NCBI RefSeq assembly: GCF_036322805.1
Contig: NZ_AP027272.1
Coordinates: 496,001-560,000, forward strand
Length of the DNA: 64,000 nucleotides
Direction of reading: 5' to 3'
Source: Planctobacterium marinum
GTDB taxonomy: Bacteria > Pseudomonadota > Gammaproteobacteria > Enterobacterales > Alteromonadaceae
Positions 53,364 to 63,811 of the stretch are shown one piece after another. The position numbers and the translations under genes are program-made. Each line of letters begins with the position of its first letter. Position 1 is the stretch's first letter. Below the pieces are notes generated by a model, which was not told where the DNA came from, did no database searches, and saw nothing but the letters and a program-made list of their open reading frames with translations.

Positions 53364-54530
53364 ATGACTCATTCAAATCTTGAAGAATCGCAGAATAAGG
53401 AAGTGCAACTTCCCTCAGATTCTTCAAACAGAGCCAAGAAGTGGGCCTTTCTGGCACTTCTGATTTATGGCGTTTTATTGGCCGTTACCATCATCGGTTC
53501 TGGCTTCAAACTGGCAACAGGTGACCACGCTCGAGAATTATTCGAATTTGCCTCTAACCCGATAATGGGCTTGATTATCGGTATGGTAAGTACTGCGCTT
53601 ATTCAGTCTTCCAGCACGGTGTCTTCAATTATCGTTGCCATGGTGGCGGGAGGTTTACCCATTACCATAGCCGTACCCATGATCATGGGGGCCAATATCG
53701 GCACCAGTATTACCAGCACCTTGGTGAGCTTGGGGCATGTTGCGGATAAAAAAGAATTCCAACGGGCTTTTGCTTCAGCCACCATCCACGACTTTTTTAA
53801 TATCCTCAGCGTCTTGATATTCTTGCCTTTGGAAATCGCCTTTAATCTTCTGGAGCGCATCAGTGCTACTTTGATGGAGTTCTTCCACATTGGTGGTGGC
53901 TTGTCGTTGGGCGGTTTTAATCCGCTTAAGGCAATAACTGCGCCGGGAGCGGACTTACTGAAAAGCCTGTTTTCTTTCTTGCCGGATGAGTGGGCTGGGG
54001 CATTAATGGCCATGATTGGCGTTGGTTTAATTATTTTGTCCATCACCTTTATGGGTAAAACTATGAAGTCATTGATGGTGGGTAAGGCCAAAGATATTTT
54101 GCACAGCAGTATTGGTAAGGGTCCCATTAGCGGTATTACTTCGGGTACTGTAATTACGGTACTGGTGCAATCTTCTTCAACGACAACATCATTAATTGTG
54201 CCGCTGGTAGGCAATAATGTACTGACACATCGCGATATTTATCCTTTCGTATTGGGGGCAAATATCGGTACTTGTATTACCGCCGTCATCGCTGCTCTGG
54301 CAGTAACGGGGGCCAATGCTGGTTTCGCGCTGCAAATAGCCTTAGTGCACTTTTTGTATAATTTCCTGGGAGTGATAGTGATTTATGGGGTTAAGTTTTT
54401 GCGTGAAATTCCCATCAAAGCTTCCCATGGCTTATCTATGAAGGTGGCTGAACAAAAATTGTGGGGATTGGCATATATCGTTGGTTTGTTTTTCCTGGTG
54501 CCCATTTCCGCGATATTTTTAACTAATTAA
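53364..54530 (+). CDS. Na+/phosphate cotransporter family protein (NptA/YjbB type)
   Basis: 388 residues. The inverted repeats carry Q-S-S-S-T motifs at 81-85 and 269-273, each preceded by G-x-V-S/T-x-x-L-x-Q and followed by G-A-N-I-G-T helices. This is the SLC34-like pattern. It should carry phosphate with Na+ at the inner membrane. About eight or nine helices are visible. No PhoU-like C-terminal domain is fused. A strong terminator follows. Confidence 0.94.
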   Translation: MTHSNLEESQNKEVQLPSDSSNRAKKWAFLALLIYGVLLAVTIIGSGFKLATGDHARELFEFASNPIMGLIIGMVSTALIQSSSTVSSIIVAMVAGGLPITIAVPMIMGANIGTSITSTLVSLGHVADKKEFQRAFASATIHDFFNILSVLIFLPLEIAFNLLERISATLMEFFHIGGGLSLGGFNPLKAITAPGADLLKSLFSFLPDEWAGALMAMIGVGLIILSITFMGKTMKSLMVGKAKDILHSSIGKGPISGITSGTVITVLVQSSSTTTSLIVPLVGNNVLTHRDIYPFVLGANIGTCITAVIAALAVTGANAGFALQIALVHFLYNFLGVIVIYGVKFLREIPIKASHGLSMKVAEQKLWGLAYIVGLFFLVPISAIFLTN

Positions 54531-54551
54531 TCGCAATCAAAAAGCAGACAC

Positions 54552-54580
54552 AAAAAAGGCAGCAAGGCTGCCTTTTTTAT
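54552..54580. terminator. Bidirectional rho-independent terminator
   Basis: AAAAAAGGCAGC and GCTGCCTTTTTT pair around a three-base loop. The flanking A and T runs work for the Na/Pi gene on the plus strand and for pyrC on the minus strand, between the converging stops at 54530 and 54604. Confidence 0.93.
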
Positions 54581-54603
54581 TGCTGTATTTTAAGTTCGTT
54601 AAC

Positions 54604-55641
54604 TCAGTCAGTTTTGAGTTTCCATTGCAGTTCCTGACCCGCAAAGAATGGCACGATAGGATTGCCATTGGGCAGATTGATGGATTCTGGAACCGTCCAG
54701 CTTTCCCGCACCAGCGTTATGCTGCCAGAGTTTCTTGGCAGACCATAAAAATCCGGACCATTGAAACTGGCGAAGGCTTCAAAGTGTTCCAGCGCATCCA
54801 GTTCTTCAAATACTTGTGCATAGAGCTCGATAGCACTCCAGGCGCTGTAACATCCAGCACAGCCACAATCACTTTCCTTTTTGCTTTTTTCGTGAGGCGC
54901 CGAATCGGTGCCCAGAAAGAACTTTTTATTGCCAGATTGCACCATAGCGCGGAGCGCCTGTTGATGGGTATTGCGCTTCAGTACAGGTAAGCAATAGTTG
55001 TGTGGCTTGATACCGCCCACTAACAGATCATTGCGGTTGAGCAGTAAATGTTGTGGTGTGATCGTGGCTGCAATATTGTCGCCTGCGTTAGCCACAAAAT
55101 CAGCCGCGTCTTTGGTGGTGATGTGTTCCAGAACGATTTTAAGCTTGGGGAAGTCAGCTACGATTTGTGTCAGGTGTTGTTCAATGAACTCTTTCTCGCG
55201 ATCAAAGATATCCACGTGAGATTCCGTTACCTCGCCGTGAACCAATAGTAACATGCCACAATCGGACATTGCCTGAAATACCGGGTAGAGACTCTGTAAT
55301 GATGAAACACCGTCTTCAGAGTTTGTAGTCGCTCCCGCTGGATAGAGTTTTGAAGCAACAATTCCACCTTCTTTGGCTTTAAAGATAGTTTCAGGACTGG
55401 TGCTATTGGTTAAATAGAGGGTCATTAACGGCGTGAAGTTTTGACCAGAGGGAATCGCTCTTTCTATGCGCTCCCGATAGCTATTAGCCAGGCTCAGGTC
55501 GGTGACAGGTGGTACTAAATTCGGCATCACAATAGCGCGATTGAAACAGCGGGAAGTTGCAGGAACCGTTTCTGCAAGCATATCGTTATCACGGAAATGT
55601 AGATGCCAGTCATCCGGCGTAGTAATTGTAAGGTGGCTCAT
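54604..55641 (-). CDS. pyrC: Dihydroorotase (class II)
   Basis: 345 residues. H13 and H15 in W-H-L-H-F-R-D and carboxylated K98 in [13 protein letters not shown] match E. coli PyrC. Later H-x-E and G-T-D-S-A-P-H motifs complete the binuclear zinc site. It closes carbamoyl aspartate to dihydroorotate in pyrimidine synthesis. The upstream 191-base gap shows no clear regulatory site. Confidence 0.97.
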   Translation of the reverse strand: MSHLTITTPDDWHLHFRDNDMLAETVPATSRCFNRAIVMPNLVPPVTDLSLANSYRERIERAIPSGQNFTPLMTLYLTNSTSPETIFKAKEGGIVASKLYPAGATTNSEDGVSSLQSLYPVFQAMSDCGMLLLVHGEVTESHVDIFDREKEFIEQHLTQIVADFPKLKIVLEHITTKDAADFVANAGDNIAATITPQHLLLNRNDLLVGGIKPHNYCLPVLKRNTHQQALRAMVQSGNKKFFLGTDSAPHEKSKKESDCGCAGCYSAWSAIELYAQVFEELDALEHFEAFASFNGPDFYGLPRNSGSITLVRESWTVPESINLPNGNPIVPFFAGQELQWKLKTD

Positions 55642-55832
55642 GGACTGTCCAAATAGTGAATTTTAAATTAGGTCAACACGCTCTAGTATGGGTAGATTTA
55701 CTTTTTTTACCACCCTCCGACAGGTAAGGAGATGAAATTTTTCTTAACCCTATGGTGTCTGACATAAAATTGTGCCAATGTCGGTCACATATACAGATTA
55801 TATTAAATTTTACCTCTTAGCTCACGAACAAC

Positions 55833-57578
55833 ATGACCTCACAGATTAGTCTGGCCTCTTTGCTGCCGCCGGAAAAGCAAAAAACACACATCACACTGCC
55901 CATTCGTTTGATTGATAAAATTATGGGGCTTGCCAAAATGCAACGCTTGTACGAAGCCAACAATATGCAGGGACTGGCTAAAGAGGAATTTGCTGATAAG
56001 TTACTATCGGTTTTAAATGTGACTATCGAGGGTGAGCAAGAGTTGCTCTCCAAGGTGCCTAAAACCGGACCTGTGGTGATTGCCAGTAATCATCCTTTCG
56101 GTGGACTTGAAGGGGTAATTTTGGCCCGCCTGTTGGGCAAAGTCAGGCAGGATATAAAAGTACTGGCGAATGTCGGGCTACAAATATTTTCTGAGCTGCA
56201 GGACTACTTTATCTTTACCAACCCGCTTTCTGAGCGAGATCCCCGCAACGGACCTTCTTTGCGTACCAGCATGGCGCACGTTAAAGCGGGTGGGGCGTTG
56301 CTGCTATTTCCTTCAGGTAAAGTGAGCTATAAAGAGCGCCAGCAAAATCGTGTGGTAGAACATCCGTGGAATCGCCTGGTGGCAAAACTCGTGCAGTCAT
56401 CACAAGCGCAGTTTTTACCTGTCTGGGTTGAGGGACAAAACAGTGACATGTTTTATCGTATCGAATCTATTTATTATCCATTGCGGATGCTGTTTTTAGG
56501 ACGAGAATTACTCAACAAAACTAATGCTATCGTTAAGTTAAATACCGGAAATAGCCTCGCGGCTAAGTATTTGGTGGCACAACAAGCGGGGCAGGAGCAG
56601 GCTGACCTGGCGCGCTGTTTGAGTGTGGCTTGTACTGATGAATGGCGTCACGATTGGCCCAAACTCAATACGGCAAACTTTTCATCACTTGCCGAGCCAG
56701 TCGACAAAGCGACTATCCTGACCGAAATTGCCAATCTACCTGCAGAACAGCATTTGGTCACTTATAAACAATTTGATGTTTATTACGGATTTCAATCTCA
56801 ACTTCCTCAAGTGGTTAATGAAATTGCTCGCCTCAGAGAGTTGGTGTTCAGGCAACACGATGAAGGCAGTGGGGAGCCAAGGGATACTGACAAATTTGAT
56901 GCCACTTACACGCAACTGTTTATTGTCAATCGCGAAGAGGGACAGATCATCGGTGCTTATCGCATGGGCCAAACCGACAAACTATTGCAGCAAAATGGTG
57001 TAGCATCTTTGTATTTATCGCAGATGTTCGAGTTTGATACGGGTTTTTACAACCAACAAGAGCCGTGCCTGGAAATGGGGCGTTCTTTTCTCATTCCCGA
57101 ATACCAGCGCAGTTACTACGGTTTGTATTTGCTATGGCGCGGTATCGGTGCATTTGTTTGCAAATTCCCTCAATATCGCCGCTTATATGGCACTGTGTCT
57201 ATAAGCAAGTTATATGACAAGCGCAGTATCGCGCTGATGGAAAAGGCGCTGGTTCGTCCCCTTTCTACAGTGCGTGCCAGAACACCCTGGAATATACCAT
57301 TACAGCCAGATCTGCAGGCGTTTGCTCAGCAGTATGATTTGGCTGAGCATCTGACCTCATTTTTGAAAACACTGGAAGCAGACGGCAAGGATATCCCCGT
57401 TTTACTCAAGCATTACCAAAAGCTTGGTGCGGAGTTCTACTGCCTGGGGCTCGATAGCAATTTTGCCGATACACCGGGATTGCTGCTTTGTGTTGATCTG
57501 CTCAATATGCCGGAAAAGTTGGGTAAGCAATATTTAGCTGAAGGCTGGCAGTCCTACAAAGAATATCATCAACAATAG
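55833..57578 (+). CDS. OlsF-like bifunctional ornithine-lipid synthase (acyltransferase-GNAT fusion)
   Basis: 581 residues. The N-terminal half is a lysophospholipid-acyltransferase domain with N-H-P-F-G-G-L-E-G (H87 to E93, H-x5-E instead of the classical H-x4-D) and a later P-S-G-K. The C-terminal half, about 300-460, is an OlsB-type N-acyltransferase with L-R-x-x-V-F, E-M-G-R-S-F and Y-L-L-W-R-G-I. In OlsF proteins, one half makes lyso-ornithine lipid and the other acylates it, giving a phosphorus-free membrane lipid used under phosphate stress. The Na/Pi transporter gene lies about 1.3 kb away, beyond pyrC. The architecture is clear; the lipid product is inferred. Confidence 0.85.
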   Translation: MTSQISLASLLPPEKQKTHITLPIRLIDKIMGLAKMQRLYEANNMQGLAKEEFADKLLSVLNVTIEGEQELLSKVPKTGPVVIASNHPFGGLEGVILARLLGKVRQDIKVLANVGLQIFSELQDYFIFTNPLSERDPRNGPSLRTSMAHVKAGGALLLFPSGKVSYKERQQNRVVEHPWNRLVAKLVQSSQAQFLPVWVEGQNSDMFYRIESIYYPLRMLFLGRELLNKTNAIVKLNTGNSLAAKYLVAQQAGQEQADLARCLSVACTDEWRHDWPKLNTANFSSLAEPVDKATILTEIANLPAEQHLVTYKQFDVYYGFQSQLPQVVNEIARLRELVFRQHDEGSGEPRDTDKFDATYTQLFIVNREEGQIIGAYRMGQTDKLLQQNGVASLYLSQMFEFDTGFYNQQEPCLEMGRSFLIPEYQRSYYGLYLLWRGIGAFVCKFPQYRRLYGTVSISKLYDKRSIALMEKALVRPLSTVRARTPWNIPLQPDLQAFAQQYDLAEHLTSFLKTLEADGKDIPVLLKHYQKLGAEFYCLGLDSNFADTPGLLLCVDLLNMPEKLGKQYLAEGWQSYKEYHQQ

Positions 57579-57604
57579 TGGTCGAAAGTCACTTTTCAGG
57601 CCAT

Positions 57605-58111
57605 TTAGCCAGTTAATTCACCGCGTTGGAAGCTTGCCGTTGCCGGTGCCAGCCCAAAGCTTTCATCCAGCTGGATGCCCTGAGATTTAGCAATTAGCTT
57701 CAGTGTGAAATAGTGGTGCACGGCGTGACTGGAGACAAATACCAACTCTCGCCCCAATGTCGAATTGCCTGCAAAGTCTTGTTGGCTACTAATGGATATT
57801 TCAGAAATAACGCTGACTGGGTGGTTTAGTTGCTCTTCACTCAATTCAGCAAGCCAGGTCTCTATTTCGGTGAGTTGCTCCAGGGCCTTGCCGCGGTGTT
57901 TTTCAGCATCGCAAAAGCGATGGCGTACGTTGTAGTTGACTACAGCTTCATTGGCATCCATTACCGCCATATAGTGGTCAATGATGTGCCGCATGTGGGC
58001 ACCGGCACTGCTGTTAAATAGAGGTTTTACGATTTTGACGTATTGTGCATCAGTGAGCTTGAGCAGGTACTGCTTGCCTTGAGCTATTATTTCCAGTTGG
58101 CTTGCTATCAT
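57605..58111 (-). CDS. DinB-like four-helix protein
   Basis: 168 residues. Helical throughout, with G-A-H-M-R-H-I-I-D-H-Y early and S-H-A-V-H-H-Y-F late. These supply the three His ligands typical of the DinB/YfiT-like superfamily. Such proteins are metal-dependent thiol transferases or of unknown role. It meets the OlsF-like gene tail to tail with a 26-base gap. The substrate cannot be named. Confidence 0.8.
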   Translation of the reverse strand: MIASQLEIIAQGKQYLLKLTDAQYVKIVKPLFNSSAGAHMRHIIDHYMAVMDANEAVVNYNVRHRFCDAEKHRGKALEQLTEIETWLAELSEEQLNHPVSVISEISISSQQDFAGNSTLGRELVFVSSHAVHHYFTLKLIAKSQGIQLDESFGLAPATASFQRGELTG

Positions 58112-58325
58112 TATTTTTTAGTTTTTTCTGTTTCAGGCTCATAGACCAGCTTACTTAACTTATGCTTTCAATGGCAAATTAAATTGCGCGCTTTTTACCA
58201 AAACAGCGCACTTATTGGGTAGAATTTGATACTTTGCAATCCTGATTTCCTGGTCTACCTTTAGCTATGGATCCGCGTAAATGAAATGCGTTTAATACGT
58301 TTGTAGTAATGATTAAGGAATTTTA

Positions 58326-59063
58326 GTGTTAGCCGTTGCAAGTGTGTTTAACAGGAAAGTATTCAAATCAAAAACCTTCTATTTTTTATTGTCGCTCTTT
58401 ATTGCTGTTCCAGCTCAAGCCCAAGAATGGCGTGTGGTGACAGAGCTCTTACCGCCACTGCAAATAAAACAAGGTGAGAATGTTGCTGGTGAAGCGGTAA
58501 CACGGGTACGTGCTCTGCTGGCGGCCAATGCCTTGGAACTGCCCATCGAGGTATATCCTTGGGCGCGCGCTTACGAGTTGGCTAAAAATCGTCCCAATAC
58601 CCTGATTTTTTCCATGGCCCGATACGCCTCTCGAGAACAGAGTTTTCACTGGATTGGCAGTATGGGAGAGATCCAATTCAGTTTTATTGCCTTGGCAGAT
58701 CGGGAAGAAATTCAGATACACTCCGTCGAAGATGCGCAAAAATGGATATTGGGCACGGTGCGCAATGACTTTATTCACGATTGGTTATTGCGCAAAGGCT
58801 TCTCTGAGGACAAGCATTTCGTGGTGCGCAGTGATTTGTCGGAGCTTGCAGACTTACTCTACAAAGGCTTAATTGACGGACTATTAGTCAATAAAGAGGT
58901 AATCACAATTATCGCCGCCCAAAAAGGTTATGACGCAGAACGCATCCGCGCCTGGTTTCAACCTCATGATCTCAGCACTCACCTATATTTGGGGGCCAAT
59001 ATTGATTCTGATATAGAGGTGGTTAAAAAGCTGCAGGCGTCTTATCTGCAGCTTTTTCAATAG
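58326..59063 (+). CDS. Periplasmic solute-binding protein (amino-acid-binding SBP_bac_3 type)
   Basis: 245 residues from a GTG start with AAGGA before it. A signal peptide ends A-Q-A (about 32), and the mature fold opens E-W-R-V-V-T-E-L-L-P-P and continues with W-A-R-A-Y-E-L-A-K. That matches the short stand-alone SBP_bac_3 proteins common in Alteromonadales. There is no ABC transporter beside it. Stand-alone members may feed sensory proteins or simply be scavengers; the ligand is unknown. Confidence 0.88.
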   Translation: MLAVASVFNRKVFKSKTFYFLLSLFIAVPAQAQEWRVVTELLPPLQIKQGENVAGEAVTRVRALLAANALELPIEVYPWARAYELAKNRPNTLIFSMARYASREQSFHWIGSMGEIQFSFIALADREEIQIHSVEDAQKWILGTVRNDFIHDWLLRKGFSEDKHFVVRSDLSELADLLYKGLIDGLLVNKEVITIIAAQKGYDAERIRAWFQPHDLSTHLYLGANIDSDIEVVKKLQASYLQLFQ

Positions 59064-59069
59064 CCCTGT

Positions 59070-59945
59070 TTAGTTGTCTAAAACCAATGCCAAGGCTCCG
59101 TACAATCCTGATTTATCCTCTAATCCAGGCAAACAAATGAGATCTTTGAATGCGATATCCGTAGGCAAGGTTAGGTATTGATTTAAGCTACGCTCAGTAT
59201 ACTTAACTACCGCTTCCAGTAGTCCGGGTTTTTGCATCACACCGCCACCTAAGACGATTTTTTGCGGACTATAGCTCACTAAAAGATTGTGGCAAAAAGT
59301 ACCTATCACCTGTGCCTGAATATCCCATGCGCGATGATCCTCTGGTAGGGTTTCTGCTGGTTGTTGCCAGATTTGCGCCATGGCATAACCGGACGCCAGA
59401 CCTTCGACACAGCTACCGTGATAAGGGCAGACGCCTTTAACGCCATCGATTTCGCCGATGATCATGTGCCCTGCTTCCGGGTGGATCAGGCCATGCACGG
59501 GCTTACCATTAATAACGATACCTGCGCCTACCCCTGTTCCGATAGTGACATACACCACCGTGTCACAACCCATGCCCGCTCCCCAAAGATGTTCTGCCAT
59601 GGCAGCGGCATTAACATCGGTGTCGATGGCGACTTGACAGCTGAGTGCTTCAGCCAGAATTTGAGTTATCGGGGTGTCACTCCAGTGAGGTTTTGGCGTC
59701 GCGGTAATATTGCCCCATGTCGCTGAATCCGTATTGAGATCTACCGGGCCAAAACAAGCCAGTCCCAGCGCGTCAAAAGCCAATTCTGTTTGTTGTTGTT
59801 TAAAAAAGTCGGTACAAGCACTCAAGGTCTCGTCTGGCGTTGTGGTGGCAATACGGTGCTGGGCAATAATGTTTCTTGAATTGTCGATGATTGCGCAGTT
59901 AAATTTGGTGCCACCCGCTTCAATTGCGGCATAAAGCTTGTTCAT
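59070..59945 (-). CDS. ROK-family fructokinase-like sugar kinase
   Basis: 291 residues. E-A-G-G-T-K opens the ATPase fold; C-P-Y-H-G-S-C-V-E-G-L-A-S-G has the zinc-binding His and Cys pattern of ROK fructokinases; G-G-G-V later is the second phosphate loop. It should phosphorylate fructose or a close hexose. I chose the ATG at 59945 instead of an upstream TTG. It is co-directional with the MFS permease and TonB receptor and 24 bases from the former, which points to uptake and use of a fructose-containing sugar. Confidence 0.9.
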   Translation of the reverse strand: MNKLYAAIEAGGTKFNCAIIDNSRNIIAQHRIATTTPDETLSACTDFFKQQQTELAFDALGLACFGPVDLNTDSATWGNITATPKPHWSDTPITQILAEALSCQVAIDTDVNAAAMAEHLWGAGMGCDTVVYVTIGTGVGAGIVINGKPVHGLIHPEAGHMIIGEIDGVKGVCPYHGSCVEGLASGYAMAQIWQQPAETLPEDHRAWDIQAQVIGTFCHNLLVSYSPQKIVLGGGVMQKPGLLEAVVKYTERSLNQYLTLPTDIAFKDLICLPGLEDKSGLYGALALVLDN

Positions 59946-59969
59946 GCTCAATTCTCTCTAATTTATCAA

Positions 59970-61247
59970 TTAGTTTTGATATTCAGTTTTTTCAATTTCT
60001 GCCAGCCTGGTTTCTGTTGGGTTTCTTAAAAAGTTGTAGAGAAAACCAATGAATAGAAATGTGGCAAACCCGGTGGCAACGATAAAGCCGTACATGGCAT
60101 CGCCGCCGAACGCATCACTAACGATTCCCATCACCAGTGGTCCGGCAGCTGCACCTGCGGCAGTAAAAAATAAGATCACTCCTGCTACCGTGCCATGCTC
60201 GTGTTTCGGGAAACAACTGATGCCTTTGGAGTTAATCGTGGGATAAATCACCGACATAAAAATGCCAGACAAAGGGAACATATAGAGGGCTACTTCACGG
60301 CCTCCCCAAAGACCGCCAATAAAACAAACCATAATGGCGAAGCTGAACATCAGCATTACCAGTGCCCAGTTAAAGTGCTGCATCATCCAGATACCCACGA
60401 ACCGGCCAATGGCTCTCAAGGAGAAGAAAGCGGAAACGGCATACATGGCCAGCATTTGCTCCGGGCCTTCAGAGTAACAACTAAAGGTGGCTTCAAGGGT
60501 GGTAGCATCGCACATCAGGTAGCTGGGCATCCAAACATAAATGGCGCTTTCTGCAGCTACGTACAGGAAAGCCGCTATGGAAAACCCCATAGCATAAGGA
60601 TTGCCAAGCAGCTTCAGGCTGCGTCGAACGTCAATGGGTTCGTCGGCTTTTTGGCCTTTACTGTGGTCTGGATAATCTGCTTTCCAGGCCATCAAAATTA
60701 ACAGAGTGCACAGAACTCCAGCAATAACATAGAGCCAGGTCCAGTGGACGCCTTCTCGAATTAACCAAGCCACAATCAATGGCCCGATAATGGCTCCCAC
60801 ACCAAAAAAGGCTTCGGCACCGTTCATGGTGCCTGTGTGCTCTTTAGTGGAGGTTGAAATATCACCAATCAGCGCCAGTGCGGCGGTTTTAAAAATGCCT
60901 ACAGCGAGACCAGATAAGGTGATCAAACCTAAAATGAAGGTGAAAGAAGTGCCTACCAGAAACAAATAACAAGACAGGGCAAAGAGTGCCAGACCCAGCA
61001 TTATGGTTTTTTTGCGGCCAAACTTATCCGCCAAAAAGCCCAAAAACAGCCCGGAAAAGGCAATACCCACCATAAACAGGGAGTGCATCAAACTAGCCTG
61101 GGTATTGTTGACATCAAATTCGCGTTTTACTTCTTTGATGATTTCGCCCACCGAATCGGAGGTCATCGCGAACATCATAAACATCAAGTAAGTTAACCAG
61201 CGTATCAGCTGCAAATTGCGTTGCTTCTGTATATCTTGTGGGGACAT
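59970..61247 (-). CDS. MFS sugar permease
   Basis: 425 residues with twelve helices. G-F-L-A-D-K-F-G-R-K-K-T is the loop 2-3 MFS motif. The start at 61247 has a GAGGAAG ribosome site; a longer in-frame start is weaker. It lies between a TonB receptor and a fructokinase-like ROK kinase, so it is probably the inner-membrane step for the same sugar. It does not look like the ordinary SLC45-type sucrose permease to me, so the sugar is not assigned. Confidence 0.9.
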   Translation of the reverse strand: MSPQDIQKQRNLQLIRWLTYLMFMMFAMTSDSVGEIIKEVKREFDVNNTQASLMHSLFMVGIAFSGLFLGFLADKFGRKKTIMLGLALFALSCYLFLVGTSFTFILGLITLSGLAVGIFKTAALALIGDISTSTKEHTGTMNGAEAFFGVGAIIGPLIVAWLIREGVHWTWLYVIAGVLCTLLILMAWKADYPDHSKGQKADEPIDVRRSLKLLGNPYAMGFSIAAFLYVAAESAIYVWMPSYLMCDATTLEATFSCYSEGPEQMLAMYAVSAFFSLRAIGRFVGIWMMQHFNWALVMLMFSFAIMVCFIGGLWGGREVALYMFPLSGIFMSVIYPTINSKGISCFPKHEHGTVAGVILFFTAAGAAAGPLVMGIVSDAFGGDAMYGFIVATGFATFLFIGFLYNFLRNPTETRLAEIEKTEYQN

Positions 61248-61314
61248 GACTTTCTTCCTCAACCTCAAATTCGGGGTAACAGGCCCGCATTCAACAGGCC
61301 TGAATTAACGGCTA

Positions 61315-63726
61315 TCAGAACTGATACTTCATGGTCACAGACGTAGTGCGACCATTGATAGTACGGGCCCGAATAATGTCATTGGGACCAGCGCTACCTT
61401 CTTCTGCTTCCGTGATACCCACCGTATCAAATAGGTTGTTAACGTTTAATGCCACCGACAGATTTTCAGTAATACTGTAATCCACAAAGGCATTCACTTG
61501 GGTGTAGCCGTCGAATTTCAGGTCATTATTATCCTGAGCATAGGCATCTGTCGTACCGATAAGGTTTAACCCGGCTGAGCCATTGTCGAACTGATACGTA
61601 CCGGTTAGCTGATAAATAACATCTGCTTGACGGCGCGGTGTATTACCTTCAACCGCAGGATTAAGTGCGTCTTTGGCAATCTCAGCGTCAGTCCAGGTAA
61701 AACCGCCTTTGAAGGTCCAGTCACTCACTACATAGGCAGCTTCAACTTCAACCCCCAAAGCTTCGTATTCGCGATCAAAGAAGTTTTGCGAAGTGGCTTC
61801 GAAGTTTTGCTCTTCGGTTTCAGCATAAAAGCCGGTGACGAAAAGACCCAAACCATCCTGGCGATACTTTAGGCCCAATTCGTATTGGTCCACCATATCG
61901 ACAGCATCTTCATCAGCTACGGAACCATCAGCTCGCACTTTACCAAACAGCAAACGATCTGCATTGGCACGACCGCCCTGGCTCACGCGAGCGAATACTG
62001 CCATGTCATTATCAATGCGATAGTTAGCACCAAAAGAGTAGGAGTTATAACCCCAATCATAGTTTACGGGCATTGCATTGGCTTGATCGGCAGAAGCAAC
62101 ACTTTGTTCCGGGATGGAAAGCACGCCATCGCCATTCATATCGATGCTGCTGGTTACTGCACCAGCGTATGTACCTGTAGCGTCACCGGAGTCGCGGCGG
62201 AAGCTGGCTTCTAATGTCCAGTCGCCAAATTCACCAGAGACGGCGATATAAGGGGCATCGATGTTGTATTGAGTGTCATAGTTGCGCTGACAGCAGTTAC
62301 CCCAGAATGGCACGCCATAGGCATACAAACCATTGTCTGAGTAATTCGTGCCATCTGCGGCTACTGCATCCAGTAGCGCGGCATTGTCGCCTTTCACTTC
62401 CATTAAATAGGAGTTCCACAACCAGGACATCTTGATGTTTTGTCTGGCTTTGTAGAAACCTAAGGTGAGTGAAATATTGTCGAAGTCACGCGATAACTGC
62501 AGGTCATTGGCGTAAGAATCAAAGTCCTCCATTTCCACATCGAAAGTGTGCACGCGCATTACCAGACCATTACCTGTGCTGTCGGTGTATGCCTGTCCTG
62601 CGTTTGGTCCATTAGCATAAACTAAGCCTGCGCCATCACCCGCAATACTTTGTGCAACACTGGAAGCACTGGCCACTTCAGCAGGGAAAGGTGAGACAAA
62701 GTCACCGGAAACACTGGACTTGCGGAAACGATTAACTAATTGCCAGTCATCACCCATATCAAAGTTAGCTTCAAAACCAATGCTGTTAACCACCGGATGC
62801 ATGCCATCGCGCAGATCGCCACGACTGATCTGGCCATCACCGTTTATGCGCAAGGTATCTTGCAGGTATACTGAGTGAGGTGTATCTGATTGAGCATCAA
62901 ATCCCGCGATAGAATCACCATCGGCATACATTGGCATTGGCAAATAACCTGTGCTCTTGTCATCCAGGTGCTTCAGATAAACACGCACATAGCCCGAGTC
63001 GAACTCTTTAGTAAAGTTAGCTTTAATTTGACCACCTGAATTGCCGTTATAACCAGTTTCGCGGGGCCCTTCGCCTTCGCGGAAAAAACCACCAATATGG
63101 AAGCGGGTAGAATCGTTAATTTCATCACCGTATTCAAAGTCGGTGCGGAAGGTGTCGTAATCTAAACCAAAGGTGGTGGCCACACTGCCGCCACCGAAGT
63201 CACCGGTTTTACTGATGAAGTTGATTACGCCACCAGGAGAATTACTGGCCATAGTGGAAGATGAACCACCGCGGATGGCTTCAATACCGGAGATGGTGGA
63301 GTCAGCGCGAATAAAGATATCGGCATTACCGAAAGCCACGTCACCAAACTGCATCACCGGTAAGCCATCTTCTTGCAATACCAAGAACTTCGCGCCACCT
63401 GCTGCTACGGGTAAGCCCCTTACGGCAATATTCGCGTTACCTTCACCACCGGTTGATTCTGAGCGAATGCCAGGTATGGAGCGAAAAATTTCCGCCGTAG
63501 CTCTGGGGGTAGCAACGGCAAAGTCGCCCGGGCTCAAAGTACTGGAGGAAACACTGGAGTCCATTCTCGATGTCGCTCTGGCTGAGCCTGTTACCATGAT
63601 TTTTTCAAAATCTAACACATCAGCACTGCTATCGGCAGTGTCGGTTTCTTGTGCATGGACCCATGCCGGACTAGCGGCAAATGCCAATGCGATAGCGAGT
63701 GCAATTGGGGAACGTTGCTTGCTCAT
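61315..63726 (-). CDS. TonB-dependent outer-membrane receptor
   Basis: 803 residues. Signal peptide, a TonB-box-like region (F-E-K-I-M-V-T-G), a plug domain with I-P-G-I-R-S-E and G-G-S-S-S-T-M-A-S-N-S-P-G-G-V-I-N-F-I-S, then a beta-barrel ending in M-K-Y-Q-F with terminal Phe. I chose 63726 because AGGAGA precedes it. It probably takes up an oligosaccharide passed on to the MFS permease. An operator-like palindrome lies about 86 bases upstream. Confidence 0.95.
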   Translation of the reverse strand: MSKQRSPIALAIALAFAASPAWVHAQETDTADSSADVLDFEKIMVTGSARATSRMDSSVSSSTLSPGDFAVATPRATAEIFRSIPGIRSESTGGEGNANIAVRGLPVAAGGAKFLVLQEDGLPVMQFGDVAFGNADIFIRADSTISGIEAIRGGSSSTMASNSPGGVINFISKTGDFGGGSVATTFGLDYDTFRTDFEYGDEINDSTRFHIGGFFREGEGPRETGYNGNSGGQIKANFTKEFDSGYVRVYLKHLDDKSTGYLPMPMYADGDSIAGFDAQSDTPHSVYLQDTLRINGDGQISRGDLRDGMHPVVNSIGFEANFDMGDDWQLVNRFRKSSVSGDFVSPFPAEVASASSVAQSIAGDGAGLVYANGPNAGQAYTDSTGNGLVMRVHTFDVEMEDFDSYANDLQLSRDFDNISLTLGFYKARQNIKMSWLWNSYLMEVKGDNAALLDAVAADGTNYSDNGLYAYGVPFWGNCCQRNYDTQYNIDAPYIAVSGEFGDWTLEASFRRDSGDATGTYAGAVTSSIDMNGDGVLSIPEQSVASADQANAMPVNYDWGYNSYSFGANYRIDNDMAVFARVSQGGRANADRLLFGKVRADGSVADEDAVDMVDQYELGLKYRQDGLGLFVTGFYAETEEQNFEATSQNFFDREYEALGVEVEAAYVVSDWTFKGGFTWTDAEIAKDALNPAVEGNTPRRQADVIYQLTGTYQFDNGSAGLNLIGTTDAYAQDNNDLKFDGYTQVNAFVDYSITENLSVALNVNNLFDTVGITEAEEGSAGPNDIIRARTINGRTTSVTMKYQF

Positions 63727-63811
63727 TATTTTCTCCTGTAGAAATAGCATAGTGTGTGTCTTCAAAATTGCTTAAGTTTGTGGGTCAAAAACACAACACT
63801 TGACCTGGCAA

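Noticed and set aside
53603..54214. Minus-strand open frame of about 200 codons inside the Na/Pi gene
   Set aside because: It is antisense to a gene with clear Q-S-S-S repeats; its Pro/Ile/Met-rich content is a reading-frame artefact.
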